The notes: generated from the letters alone by a model not told the origin. Counted from the first letter of the stretch, positions 20,805-31,761 are shown. The stretch: DNA of 64,000 nucleotides from Orychophragmus violaceus (GCA_030180135.1 CM058236.1:47412947-47476946), one strand, 5' to 3'. A program made the numbers and translations.

Positions 20805-22817
20805 CCCACAGCCTCACGCTTCTCTACAGCCTTAGGCTTCTCCACAGCCTTAGGCTTCTTCACAGCATTCGGCTTCTCCCCAGCTTCATGTTTCTTGACA
20901 CCCTTCTTGAGTGGAGCGTCCTTAGCGTTGACACCCTTTTTCCGCATAGCGTCCACCTTTCGTTCTTTGTTAGGGGATACTATCCATGACTGTTAAAGCG
21001 CAATCGTTGTAAATACCACATTCTGAATATAATAGAGACAACTAAGTGAAAGCATGACGCATCGCTTACCGGTGTATTCGTAGAAGACACCTTCACTTCG
21101 TGGTCTTGATTCTTGCTTTGAACTTCCTGTAAACATAAACACAATAATCGAATCAAACAACTAGCTTGATGGAGCTGTGAGTTTTTAATAAAGAACCATA
21201 ATTCGACTGACATACCTGATTTTTCACGGAAGACATGTCGCCAACTTCTACGTTTGTCACCGGCTGTTTATGATGCAAGCCTCCTTGAGCCAATGCACCC
21301 TCTATTTTACTGAACATGTCTGTGTATTCGTTGTTCATCCAATCAACTTTATCACTTAAACTCTTTACTATCTTTAAAATCTCGGCATCCACACTTGAAT
21401 CCACCTTCGGCTTTTTATTCACGTCAGAAACCTCCTCAGCGACTACACGCTTTCGACTATCCCTCTTTAGACTTCCCTTGCCTTCTTCCTTTCTCTTCAT
21501 CATAAACTTTAACTGGACCTTATCGAGACAGCCACTCTTTCCCCACAACGATTTGTCCAAATTGTCGTTGAGTATATCTCTAATCATTACGTCCACTCTA
21601 GGGTCATGTAAATCAGAAGGCCATACCGGATATATCTCATCATAAGGCTTCACAGTCATATGCGACAGACGGACCTGGAGATTACATGAAAACCAGATAC
21701 CATTAAACAAGTGCGCAAAACATAAAACAGCAAACAAATCCGCAACAAATAATACAAATCCGTAACACAATAAACAAATCCGCAACACGTAAACAAATTT
21801 GTAACAAATATAACAAATCCGTAACACAGTAGACTAATCCGCAACATATAAAACAAATCTGCAACACATAACGAAAATATGCAACCCATAACGCAAATCT
21901 GCAACAGTAAAAACAAAACAAAATATAGATAACAATCTCGTTAGAGATAAACATACCGGGTTTTCCTCTTTCTGGGCTGACAGTAGGACGTCATCAACGT
22001 TGTACCGCTGCCGAGATCCTTTCCAGCGGAGAAGTGGGTTTGCTTCATCAACATTTATTGGTTTCCCATATAGCTCTCCCAGTTTTGGAAAAGATTCATA
22101 TGACCATACCAGCAATGCATGAACAAAACCACACAATGTAATGGTATGCTGTGATAGATTAGCAGCTTTGATGGAACTAATCAAAACCTCAAATGCTAGG
22201 CGCCCCCATGGATACTTGTTGAATACTATGGGATCCAAAGTATTTTTTGCATACTTGAACTCCATTCTACTATCCCTTTGAAACCCAAAGACACCAATGG
22301 CGATGAGGCACATAAAACCAACACTTCTCCTTTGTGGGAAACTCCACGTAGCACGATCTATCTTCTTTAACACTTTATTCAAGTCATTCCAATGAGGTCC
22401 ATCACCTATGGACAACTTCATTTTTTTCCATAATTCTGTGTGATCAATTCCAATAGGACCTTCAAGCTCATACGGACCACAATCAAGACCAGTAATTCTT
22501 GCAAATTCATGCAATGAAAATCGCATGAGGTTATCTCCAAGCAAAGACCAAATCTCCATAGGTTTCAGAATTTCCAACTGATGCGTAAGAAAGTAGTGAA
22601 CTGTCTTCGCACACCATGTGAACTTGTTCTCGGCAAGTGACACGATACAACCTAGTGAAGATTCCTTCATAGCATCCCAGACATCATCACCTAGCATTGG
22701 TTTCGCTATTAACAAGAAATGGAGGTTGCTTGCATGATTCAAACTTCTTGTTGGATCCGGACTGTTCTCGACTCCATAGAGACGAGGAGGATACTCCTTT
22801 CGCTCTGAACCATCCAT
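20805..22817 (-). pseudogene. DUF1985 protein gene of the MULE, main part
   Basis: ATG at 22817. Exon 1 runs to about 21962 (donor CCG/GTATGT) and holds a DUF1985-type domain: WCAKTVHYFLTHQLEI, MRFSLHEFARITGLDCGPYE, YPWGRLAFEVLISSIKAA, CGFVHALLVWSYES and RWKGSRQRYNVDD. Exon 2 (about 21676-21216) encodes a Lys-rich segment with an RKRVVAEEVSDVNKKPK nuclear-signal-like stretch and a possible coiled coil. A short exon lies at about 21129-21073 (EVQSKNQDHEVK...). The last exon starts about 20990 and enters the KPKAVEK repeats, where Athila-A interrupts it; the reading frame resumes at 7635. No nonsense or frameshift was seen. DUF1985 has no known chemistry. Related proteins of VANDAL/Kaonashi MULEs are nuclear and, as I recall, include the VANC anti-silencing factors. 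Confidence 0.75.
21731..21906 (-). repeat. 20-bp tandem array forming intron 1 of the DUF1985 gene
   Basis: Nine consecutive units; the motif cores recur at 21741, 21761, 21781, 21800, 21820, 21840, 21860, 21880 and 21900. The spacing is 20 bp except one of 19. On the gene strand the unit is GTTRCGGATTTGT plus a variable AT-rich half. The array fills most of the intron 21677-21961. Confidence 0.9.
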
Positions 22818-22879
22818 AGCTACACAAGCAAAGAAAATTTGTCAAGTTTGTAAATATGTAACATAGAAGCATAACTTTG

Positions 22880-23140
22880 ACGCCAACTCGCAATACTGAA
22901 CAATAAATCCGTAACATTACGAACTAAATCCGTAACATAAACAAATAAATCCGGTACCCATTAACATCAAAATTTCGTCCATTAAAAAACAAACAAGATC
23001 CTTGGCAAATCCGAAATATTGAGAGACAAACAAAGCAAATCCAAAATATTGAGAAATTTATCTTTTGAATTGAAACCTAAATCTACAACAATAAGAGTAA
23101 AAAAAAACAAACAAGATCCTTGGCAAATCCGAGACATAAC
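22880..23140 (-). repeat. Motif repeats upstream of the DUF1985 gene
   Basis: Units AATAAATCCGTAACATTACG-like with 21-bp period at about 22903-22965. Weaker AAATCCGAAATATTGAGA-like words follow to about 23140. Same motif family as 4030-4560 and 21731-21906. Confidence 0.7.
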
Positions 23141-23739
23141 AATATCAGAAGGAAATCACATGTACAAATGAAGGAATCGTTGATTCCGGTGAAGAGGATT
23201 CGAACGGAATCGAGCGGAGTGAACAGAGGAAATCGGCGAGGTTAGCGAGGACGGCGACTTTGGCTACGACGGCGAAAGAGGCGTCGAGTTGACGAGCGCG
23301 AATCAATGGCGGCGACACTGTCTTCTTCTCCGACGATATCGAACGAGGCGCCGTCAACTGTTAAAAGAGGTTATGCGAAACATATGAGAGTAAAAGGGGG
23401 TTAGGTTAATTTTTTTTTTAGATATATCATTGGATAAAAAATAGTTTATTATTAAAAATAAAATTGGATAAATTATGGAAAGGACTCAATAGTCTTCTAC
23501 ACCACTTTAGAATACTACTCTAATAAAAACTAGACCCTAATACTACTATAATAATTAACGTTAAAATTTGTACTACCAGGAGTAATTTTCACGAAAAACA
23601 AAATATAAAATTTAGTTGATGGTCAAGTATCGTTTTTTCAAAATTAAGAGCTTGTAAAATTAAGCTTGCTAGATACTAGGTATATATATTTTGTAAAACA
23701 CGATATCTTATTATATAATCCTATATTTAAAGAAGAAAT
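23141..23739. other. GC-richer block then AT-rich spacer
   Basis: 23150-23360 is GC-rich. On the minus strand it reads as an open frame with Ser-rich and hydrophobic text; it may be a leader exon or promoter of the DUF1985 gene. 23390-23739 is AT-rich with no gene; the right end of the MULE probably lies here but was not defined. Confidence 0.35.
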
Positions 23740-23882
23740 TGTTAGTTAGGATATTAGTTAGAATATCCTCTTAGCATATATCTCAATATCTGTATGGGAT
23801 CTCAGCTATAAGATCTCATAAACTTGTATATATATATCTGCCGATTGTTAATGAGAAGAACACAGAGAATTATACTCTTACA
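23740..23882 (+). repeat. 5' LTR of copia element
   Basis: 143 bp, TGTTAGTTAGG...CTCTTACA. Matches 53249-53389 with several substitutions and small indels. Confidence 0.9.
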
Positions 23883-24006
23883 TGGTATCAGACACTTAAA
23901 CGCAATCCAGCTTCAACTCATTGCGATTTCTTTCTATCTTCTTCGTCTTCTTCCTTTGCCTCTCTTTCTCTTTTGTTTTCAACCTTCTTCTCTCACTTCG
24001 ATCGCA

Positions 24007-24740
24007 ATGGCTGCCATAGTCAATCCATCGTCTCTAACCTCTTCCGAAAAACCCTGGGGCATCAGTTAAATCCGAGCATACATCCCGATCGTGCTCAATC
24101 TTGACAAGATGAATTACGACGTATGGAGGGAACCCTTCGAAACTCACTGTCTGACTTTCAGAGTTTTGGAAAACCTCGACGGTACGGCCGTTGCCACACC
24201 TCAAACCGAGAAAGTGTGGAAAGAGCGTGATGGTCTTGTAAAAATGTGGATTTATGGAACCATCACCGACTCGCTGACAGAAACAATCCTCAAGCCTAAG
24301 AGCACTGCTCACGAACTCTGGCTTGCCTTGGAGAATCTGTTTCACGACAATAAGGAGAATCAATCCCTTCAGCTCGAGAACGAGCTTCGCACGATCACCA
24401 TCGGTGATCTCTCGGTTCAAGAGTACTGCTGTAAGATCAAGTCTCTTTCTGATCTGTTGGCCAATGTTGACTCACCTGTTACAGATCGATCTCTTGTCAT
24501 GCACTGCCTCGACGGTCTTAATGACAAATTTGAAGGGATCCATAACGTTATCCATCACCGTGTTCCGTTTCCCAGCTTTCATGTCGCTCACTCGATGCTA
24601 CTTGCAGAGGAGGAATGGCTCAAGCGATCAGTTAAACAACCTTCTACGATGGATACAAACACATCATCTCCCACCGTGTTGTATGTTGCGAATCAACCCA
24701 CTCAACAACAATCTTACAATAACAACAACAACTGGAATGG
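24007..24740 (+). pseudogene. Copia Gag, N-terminal part
   Basis: ATG 24007, then an in-frame TAA at 24067, then open through LNLDKMNYDVWREPF, LWLALENLFHDNKENQSLQL and LSVQEYCCKIKSLSDLL, which are hallmarks of the plant copia Gag (UBN2/retrotran_gag_3 type). The CRM-like element enters at 24741 after the Asn-rich NNNNWNG; Gag resumes at 31762 with the Arg/Gly-rich stretch. Forms the particle shell in active elements; here inactive. Confidence 0.9.
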
Positions 24741-25632
24741 TGATGTGAGATGGCAAGGTGAGGTGATTGACAATCGAGTGGTGATGAATGGATGGGACGA
24801 AGCTGCTGGCCGAAGGCACTCTCAGCTTGGTCAGTGGGTGATTGGTGATGGACTAGGAACAATTGAGCAATGAGAATTCTGAGAACAATCTGAATAGCAA
24901 GGAAAAACCAAGAAACTTCGATCCTCCAAAGGGACAGCCGCGCAGTGGAGAGAAAGAGATCACCTATTCCTTAGGGTTTTCTTAGTTTAAACTTACTTGT
25001 TTTTTTTAATCAGAAAAGAGTTTTTATGACTTACAAGATGGACCAGAAAACCTCATGGGCCATCGAAAATTAACCAAAGAAAACAAAGAACATAAAAGAA
25101 ATAAGATAAGACCAAAAATGGAAGTCTTGGTCGCAAAAGAAGAGAGAGGCCGGCCTGTCTCTCTAATGAATGGGCCTTGGATCACCTCGTTAAAAACCTT
25201 GTGAAGAAAACCCATTTGGGACAAAACTTCACAAGGGAAAAAGAGTATGATCTTTATCCCAGAGGCAGACCGGTCAAAGGATCATCTGGCTCGATGCAGA
25301 AGATCATGGTCGGTCCGTGCGTCCGGAGTATGGGCCAGGGCGTGGTTTAACCAAATGGGCCGCCAGCTTCAGTATGGATCATCCTCCGGGCCAACTGGTT
25401 CAGGACAGGTTGTCCTTGATCCAGCTGGCCTAGCTGGGTCGTGATATCTTCTAGGCTTGTCCTCGAGATAAGTTGCTCCATGGCATTGTTGAATTCAGCA
25501 TGTATCTGTCGCTGTCTCGAACGTGTCCTTGGTACATCTCGCATGGTCGGAAACAGGTCGGCCAGCTTCTTGGTAGAGCCTGGTCCATCTTGCTCGTTCA
25601 ACTCAGTGTCGGTCAAGCTGATGTCCTCATCA
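24741..25632 (-). repeat. 3' LTR of CRM-like element
   Basis: 892 bp, nearly identical to 30875-31761. Encodes the last roughly 95 codons of pol. Confidence 0.9.
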
Positions 25633-27416
25633 TTCCCACCCTCTTGAAGAGGTTCTGGCCTCAGAACGGTATCACCTGCACAATAAGGAGACAAATCAGC
25701 AATATTAAAACTCGACGATATACTCATCTCACCTGGGAGTTCCAATTGGTAGGCGTTGTCGTTGATCTTATTCAGGACCCGGAACGGTCCATCTCCACGT
25801 GGGGCAAGTTTGGACTTCCTCTTGTTTCGGAACCATTCAGGTCGCATGTGAACCCAAACCCAGTCGCCTGGCCTAATGGCGACCTCCTTCCTGTGTTTGT
25901 CGGCTTGCTTCTTGTACTTCTCCGTCCTCTTCTTGTTGTTCTCCTTGACCGTCTGGTGCAGCTTGGCGACGGCCTCAGCCTTGCGCTCTCCATCAAGATT
26001 GATGAACTCCAATGCTGGCAGTGGCTTCAGATCAAGTGGCGTATCTGGCTTAAATCCATAAACAACCTCAAAAGAAGACATCTTAGTAGCAGAGTGTTTG
26101 GCACTATTATACGCAAACTCAACAAAAGGAATGCAATCCAACCAATATGACAAATTTTTACCAATCGTGGCCCTTAAGAGGGCTGAGAGAGTCCGGTTCA
26201 CGACCTCGGTCTGCCCATCTGTCTGTGGATGACAAGTGGTCGAGAACAGTAGCTTGGTACCACGATTCCTCCACAACGTCCTCCAGAAGTGGCCTAGGAA
26301 GGTCGGATCACGATCCGAGACGATAGTCCGTGGCAGTCCGTGCAGTCGGACCACTTCTTTGAAGAAGAGGTCGGCTGTCTGGGTCGCATCGTTCGTCTTA
26401 GAACACGGTATGAAGTGAGCCATCTTTGAGAACCGGTCGACCACAACGAAGATCGCATCCTTGTTTCTGATCTTAGGCAAACCAAGCACAAAATCCATAG
26501 AAATATCGACCCATGGTCGGTTAGGTATGGGCAAAGGTAAGTAAAGACCGTGAGGATGTGACTTGGACTTGGACTTAAGGCATGTGATGCACTTGGAGCA
26601 GAAACGCTCCGTGTCTCGTTTCTGATGTGGCCAATAAAAGTGCTCAACTAGGACGCTCAGTGTCTTGTCCACGCCAAAGTGTCCCATCAGTCCTCCAACA
26701 TGGGATTCTCGGATCAGAAGCTCCCTCATCGATCCTTTAGGGATGCACAGCCGCTTCCCTCTGAACAGGAATCCGTTGTGCAAGTAGAAAACTCCCTTCG
26801 GTCCCTTGCTGCATTCCTGAAAATTTTCACCAAAATCAGGGTCAGTATCATAATCCTCTTTAATAAGTTCAAATCCCAAGACTTTGGCCTCCATGGTGCT
26901 GATCAGTGTGTATCTCCTTGACAGTGCATCAGCTACTACGTTCTCCTTTCCCTTCTTGTATTTGATGATGTACGGAAAGGTCTCCACGAACTCAAGCCAC
27001 TTAGCGTGCCTCCTCTTCAGATTCGTCTGTCCTCTCAGATGCTTGAGCGTCTCGTGGTCGGTGTGAATAACAAACTCCTCGGCCAGCAAGTAATGCTGCC
27101 AAGTCTCCAAGGACCTAACCAACGCATACAACTCCTTGTTATAGGTAGGATAGTTGAGCGTGGCTCCACTCAACTTCCCGCTAAAATAGGCTACTGGTCG
27201 CCCTCCTTGTGTCAGGACAGCTCCAATTCCTAAACCTGAGGCATCACACTCAATCTCAAAGGTCTTATCAAAATTAGGCAAAACCAAAATAGGAGCATGG
27301 GTTAGCAAATCCTTGAGGTTCTGGAATGCGGTCTCCTGCGATTGGCCCCATTTGAACGAGACGTCTTTCTTGATCACGACTGTAAGTGGAGCTGCCACAA
27401 TGCTAAAGTCCTTCAC
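25347..27416 (-). CDS. CRM-like RNase H and integrase, open
   Basis: About 690 codons without a stop. RNase H is first (FEIECDASGLGIGAVLTQGG, HTDHETLKHL). Next comes the HHCC zinc site (HVGGLMGHFGVDKTL...CSKCITCLKSK), then the DDE core (WVDISMDFVLGLP; IVSDRDPTFLGHFW; CHPQTDGQTEVVNRTLSALL). The C-terminal SH3-like region ends FNIADLSPYCAGD, followed by a charged tail (PRTRSRQRQIHAEFNNAM) read from the 3' LTR. There is no canonical chromodomain. It is separated from RT by a frameshift near 27545, so expression as part of Gag-Pol is blocked. Confidence 0.88.
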   Translation of the reverse strand: MKDFSIVAAPLTVVIKKDVSFKWGQSQETAFQNLKDLLTHAPILVLPNFDKTFEIECDASGLGIGAVLTQGGRPVAYFSGKLSGATLNYPTYNKELYALVRSLETWQHYLLAEEFVIHTDHETLKHLRGQTNLKRRHAKWLEFVETFPYIIKYKKGKENVVADALSRRYTLISTMEAKVLGFELIKEDYDTDPDFGENFQECSKGPKGVFYLHNGFLFRGKRLCIPKGSMRELLIRESHVGGLMGHFGVDKTLSVLVEHFYWPHQKRDTERFCSKCITCLKSKSKSHPHGLYLPLPIPNRPWVDISMDFVLGLPKIRNKDAIFVVVDRFSKMAHFIPCSKTNDATQTADLFFKEVVRLHGLPRTIVSDRDPTFLGHFWRTLWRNRGTKLLFSTTCHPQTDGQTEVVNRTLSALLRATIGKNLSYWLDCIPFVEFAYNSAKHSATKMSSFEVVYGFKPDTPLDLKPLPALEFINLDGERKAEAVAKLHQTVKENNKKRTEKYKKQADKHRKEVAIRPGDWVWVHMRPEWFRNKRKSKLAPRGDGPFRVLNKINDNAYQLELPGEMSISSSFNIADLSPYCAGDTVLRPEPLQEGGNDEDISLTDTELNEQDGPGSTKKLADLFPTMRDVPRTRSRQRQIHAEFNNAMEQLISRTSLEDITTQLGQLDQGQPVLNQLARRMIHTEAGGPFG

Positions 27417-28600
27417 AAAGCGCCGGTAGAAACTTGCCAGGCCATGAAAACTTCTGACATGGCCGATCGTGCTCGTGGTTGGCCAATCCTCAATGGCATT
27501 GACCTTCTCTTGATCAACCTGTAATCCCTGCGAGCTTACAACAAAACCTAGAAAGACAAGTTATCAGTGCAGATGGTGCACTTCTTGAGGTTCGCATAAA
27601 GACCCTCCTGTCGAAGAGTATCTATTACTTGCTCAAGGTGCACCAGATGATCAGCAAAACATCGACTATAGATTAATATATCATCGAAATAAACAACTAC
27701 GAACTTACTGATGTAGGCCCTTAAGACCTGGTTCATGAGGCGCATGAACGTACTGGGCGCATTGGTAAGGCCGAATGGTATGACCAGCCACTCATAAAGG
27801 CCTTGTTTAGTCTTGAAAGCCGTATTCCACTCGTCGCCTTCCTTCATTCGAACCTGATGGTATCCGCTGCGTAGATCGATCTTAGAGAATACAGACGCTC
27901 CGTGTAGCTCGTCCAACATGTCGTCCAGCCGTGGTATGGGATGCCTGTACTTGATGGTGATGTTGTTGATGGCCCGGCAGTCGACGCACATCCTCCAAGT
28001 CCCATCTTTCTTGGGAACCAACAAGACCGGAACGGCACATGGGCTGAGGCTCTCTCGGATATAGCCTTTGGACATGAGGTCATGTACCTGTTTCTCCAAC
28101 TCCTTGGATTCGGTCGGATTCACCCGGTACACTGGTCGGTTGGGTAGGGCTGCTCCAGGCACAAGATCGATCTGATGCTCAATGCCTCTGATAGGGGGTA
28201 GGTCGGCTGGAATCTCGTCCGGAAACACATCCTTAAACCTGTCCAACAAAGACACAACTTCTTGGGGCAACTCTACTTCGTCTGAACACGAGTGTAAAGT
28301 CTCCCTAAAGATCATCAGTAGTACCTGCGTGTTTTGAACAATAGCTCTGGAAACTGAATGCGAAGAAATAATAAGATTGGTCTTACGGTTCTTTTTATCC
28401 TTGGCAAGATACAGTTGCATCTCATGCACTTCCTGCGGTGTAAGAGGCGCGAGCTGGTACTTTCGCTTGTCATGCATGAACGAGTAATGGTTGGTCCGCC
28501 CGTTGTGCAAGGACTCCTTATCGAACTGCCATGGTCGGCCGAGCAATAGGTGTCCAACCTGCATAGGAACTACGTCGCATACTACCTGATCGTGATATCA
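27417..28600 (-). pseudogene. CRM-like reverse transcriptase
   Basis: RT motifs PVLLVPKKDGTWRMCVDC, FSKIDLRSGYHQVRM, PFGLTNAPSTFMRLMN and the catalytic VVYFDDILIYS are all present. A TGA at 28598-28600 separates it from protease in the same frame. A one-base loss near 27545 (SFLGFVV region) ends the frame, and the connection to RNase H continues in another. Confidence 0.88.
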
Positions 28601-30135
28601 CCCAATGCTGAAAGGTACGGTTACTTGACCTGCGATCCGGGTCTCCGTGTCATCGTTCAGCCACCGAAGTCGGTACGGTCGTGGGTGCTTAGTCACTTGA
28701 AGACCGAGCTTATCGACCATGTTCCTGCTGGCCACGTTAGTACAAGATCCACCATCAATAATAAGACTACATACCTTGCTGTTCACAGTACAGCGAGTGT
28801 GGAAGATGTTCTCGCGTTGAACCCTCTCGGGATCAACAAGCTCGCTGAGAGCTCTCCTGATCACCAATAGCTCTCCAGAGTCAGAATACTCTATGGGCGT
28901 CCCTGCGTCAAGTTCCTCCATGTCTTCATCCTCCTGTTCATCCTGAGACTCGTACTCACCGGCTTCGTTCAAGATCATGATCCTCCGGTTCGGACAGTCT
29001 CAAGCCATATGTCCTTTACCCTGACACTTAAAACATGTGATATCTCTAGAACGGGACGTACTAGTGGACTTACCTAGGTCTGGTTGGTTGGGCTTAGACG
29101 TCTCAATGGTCGGCTTCTTGAACCTGGAATCGACCTCAACCGACTTACCTTTGTCCACGGGCCGAGGAGTTGGCGCGGTCCAAGGCGTGCTGGTCCTACC
29201 CCGGGTTGTGGTCGCTGACTTCCATTTGTTGTGTTGCTCAACCTGTATACACAAGTGCAACAATTCGGGCATATCGTGGTAAGGTTGAATATCTACCTTT
29301 CGAGCGATCCTCTCGTTTAGTCCATCCGCGAACTGGGCCATCAGGGTCTCTTCGGAGTCGTCTAGCTCAAGTCTATTCCGCAATTGCTCGAACTCTTCGA
29401 AATACTCTTCGACCGTCTTAGTTCCCTGCATCAACTTACAAAAACGTTTCTGAAAATCTCTATTGAAATGGGCAGGAACATACATGCGCCTTAGCTGGAA
29501 CTTCATGTCAGTCCACGTAGTGATCGGCTCGTACGATGGCACCTTCGTTCCGCAGCGTCCCGGTCCCACCATAATAGGGCATGTCCTGTGAACTGGGCCA
29601 CTGCTAGAGATATCTTCCTGGCTTCGGGATAGCCGTAATGGTCAAAAATATGCTCCATCCTCCGCTCCCAGTCTAGATATGCCTCCGGGTCCACTTTTCT
29701 TGCAAAAGTAGGAGGCTTTAGCTTGATATCATTAGGATAGGGACGTTGTACCTCTTGTTCTCGTATGCGTCCTCGGTGAACAGGGTCACACTGGTATGGT
29801 GGTCAAGGCCAGTGCCGTCCGTCATCAAGCTCATCCGTCTCTTCGTATGTGTCGTCCAGTCGGACGTCATGGAAGCGCTCGGGCCGCTCAACTCGCCCAT
29901 GGTGCTGACCAGGTCGACGTTGCTAGTCGTTCCGAAGATGTGGGACCTCTGGTCCGTGCTGACGCTCCCCTGGTCGAGGCTGGAAAGCGCTGGGTCGAGG
30001 CTGCTGATCTTCCGGCCGAGGTTGATACTCGCCGGGACGCTCCAAATGGTCCAGTCGGGCTCCGATCGTCTGGATAGCAGCTAGGATCTGAGTGAGGTCA
30101 GTTGGGCCGCCTTGATGGACTTGCTCTTCGGCCAT
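28601..30135 (-). pseudogene. CRM-like Gag and protease
   Basis: Gag starts at about 30135 (MAEEQVHQGG). It contains AYLDWERRMEHIFDHYGYPE, YFEEFEQLRNRLELDD and the CCHC knuckle CFKCQGKGHMA-stop-DC. The stop replaces one codon inside the knuckle (29000-29002). The protease follows with LIIDGGSCTNVAS, where DGG replaces the usual DSG, normal for this group. Frame changes near 29900 and 29560 break the Gag. Confidence 0.82.
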
Positions 30136-30874
30136 TATGCATGCACACTCAACAAACAAATCAAACGCACCACAGAATAGAAACGGAAAGAACTAAAGAA
30201 AAGGAAAACGCAGTCAACCCGAAAAGGAAACAAAGAGAGACCGCAAGCAAAAAAAAAAAGATAATACCGAAACTCAGATTAAATTTTTTTTTTTTGACTA
30301 GAACTATAAAAGAAAGAGCTAAACCGAGGTTAAATGAATGAAAATAATCAGAGCTAAACCAAGTTTCAGACAATTTGAGCCGCAACACAAGAACCCTAAT
30401 GCTAAATCGCGGCCGGCTCTAACCACTACCAACCTAGCAGCCGGCTTCTACCCTTCTTCCTCTTGCTGAAGAAAGCAAAGCAACAGAGACAAGTAATAAC
30501 TAGCAACAGAAACTATAAGAACCAAGAGCAAGAAATCGGACAAAAGATAACAAGCATAAGCTACTCGCTAGAGAGAGAACCCTAGCGGCCGGTTTTCTCA
30601 ACAACAATCAAATCGATCCAAGCATTTTTTTTTGATTTCCAGTTTAAAAAAGTAACACAACAGAAACAAGAACACTCAACAGTAATCAAACAGCAGCTAC
30701 TAGCAACCCAAATTCAGATTCAAATCCAGATTGAACGAAACACTAGCAACCTAACCAATTTTGTTTTTTTTTTATTTTTTCGGTTTTAAGAGAACAAAGC
30801 AAAACAAAAGTGAAACTAAGCAAAGGAGAAGAGACAACCATACTGGTCAGGAGCTTTAAAGCTCTGATACCAGA
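30136..30874 (-). other. 5' leader of CRM-like element
   Basis: About 740 bp of A-rich, gene-free leader between the primer site and gag. Confidence 0.7.
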
Positions 30875-31761
30875 TGATGTGAGATGGCAAGATGAGGTGA
30901 TTGACAACCGAGTGGTGGTGAATGGATGGGACCAAGCTACTGGCCGAAGGCACTCTCAGCTTGGTCAGTTGGTGATGGACTAGGAACAATTGAGCAATGA
31001 GAATTCTGAGAACAATCTGAACAGCAAGCAAAAACCAAGAGACTTCGATCCTCCAAAGGGACAGCCGCGCAGTGGAGAGAAAGAGATCACATATTCCTTA
31101 GGGTTTTCTTAGTTTAAACTTACTTGGTTTTTTTTTTAATCAGAAAAGAGTTTTTATGATTTACAAGATGGACCAGAAAACCTCATGGGCCATCGAAAAT
31201 TAACCAAAGAAAACAAAGAACATAAAAGAAATAAGATAAGACCAAAAATGGAAGTCTTGGTCGCAAAAGAAGAGAGAGGCCGGCCTGTCTCTCTAATGAA
31301 TGGGCCTCGGATCACCTCGTTTAAAACCTTGTGAAGAAAACCCATTTGGGACAAAACTTCACAAGGGAAAAGAGTATGATCTTTATCCCAGAGACAGACC
31401 GGTCAAAGGATCATCTGGCTTGATGCAGAAGATCATGGTCGGTCCGTGCGTCCGGAGTATGGGCCAGGGCGTGGTCTGATCAAATGGGCCGCCAGCTTCA
31501 GTATGGATCATCCTCCAAGCCAACTGGTTCAGGACATGTTGTTCTTGATCCAGCTGGCCTAGTTGGGTCGTGATGTCTTCTAGGCTTGTCCTCGAGATAA
31601 GCTTCTCCATGGCATTGTTGAATTCAGCCTGTATCTGTCGTTGTCCCGAACGTGTCCTTGGTACATCTCGCATGGTCGAAAACAGGTCGGCCAGCTTCTT
31701 GGTAGAGCCTGGTCCGTCTTGCTCTTTCAACTCAGTGTCGGTCAAGCTGATGTCCTCATCA
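30875..31761 (-). repeat. 5' LTR of CRM-like element
   Basis: 887 bp; next to the iMet primer site on its left; partner of 24741-25632. Confidence 0.9.

Larger units (their letters stand above)
4000..23400. mobile_element. Mutator-like element with transposase and DUF1985 gene, interrupted by Athila-A
   Basis: Approximate limits. Two convergent genes, a MULE transposase (4736-7008, +) and a DUF1985 protein (22817 to 7261, -), share the same short non-coding repeat in their upstream regions, introns and common 3' region. This argues that they belong to one element of roughly 6 kb once the 13.2-kb Athila-A insertion is discounted. MULEs with a transposase plus DUF1985 genes are known in Brassicaceae (Kaonashi and VANDAL groups). 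No long terminal inverted repeats were seen, so a non-TIR MULE is possible. The ends are inferred from where the repeat stops and are uncertain by a few hundred bases. Confidence 0.65.
24741..31761 (-). mobile_element. CRM-like Ty3/gypsy chromovirus, minus strand
   Basis: LTRs 30875-31761 (5' on the minus strand) and 24741-25632 (3'), exact duplication AATGG (24736-24740, 31762-31766), tRNA-iMet primer site on the minus strand at about 30872-30861, polypurine AGAGGGTGGGAA next to 25632. Gag, protease, RT, RNase H and integrase lie in gypsy order. The INT tail GPFRVLNKINDNAYQLELPG and FNIADLSPY resembles centromeric CRM-clade elements, and pol runs into the LTR, also a CRM trait. Centromeric targeting is not shown. 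Confidence 0.88.

Noticed and set aside
21731..21906. CRISPR-like array
   Set aside because: Units are 20 bp with no separate repeat and spacer structure, in a eukaryotic transposon intron.
21676..21961. Cys/Leu-rich membrane-like proteins on the minus strand (MLRICYICYKFV text)
   Set aside because: This is translation of the 20-bp intron array; the gene skips it through good splice sites.
24741..31761. Plus-strand ORFs across the CRM-like element
   Set aside because: Antisense shadows of clear minus-strand pol and gag.
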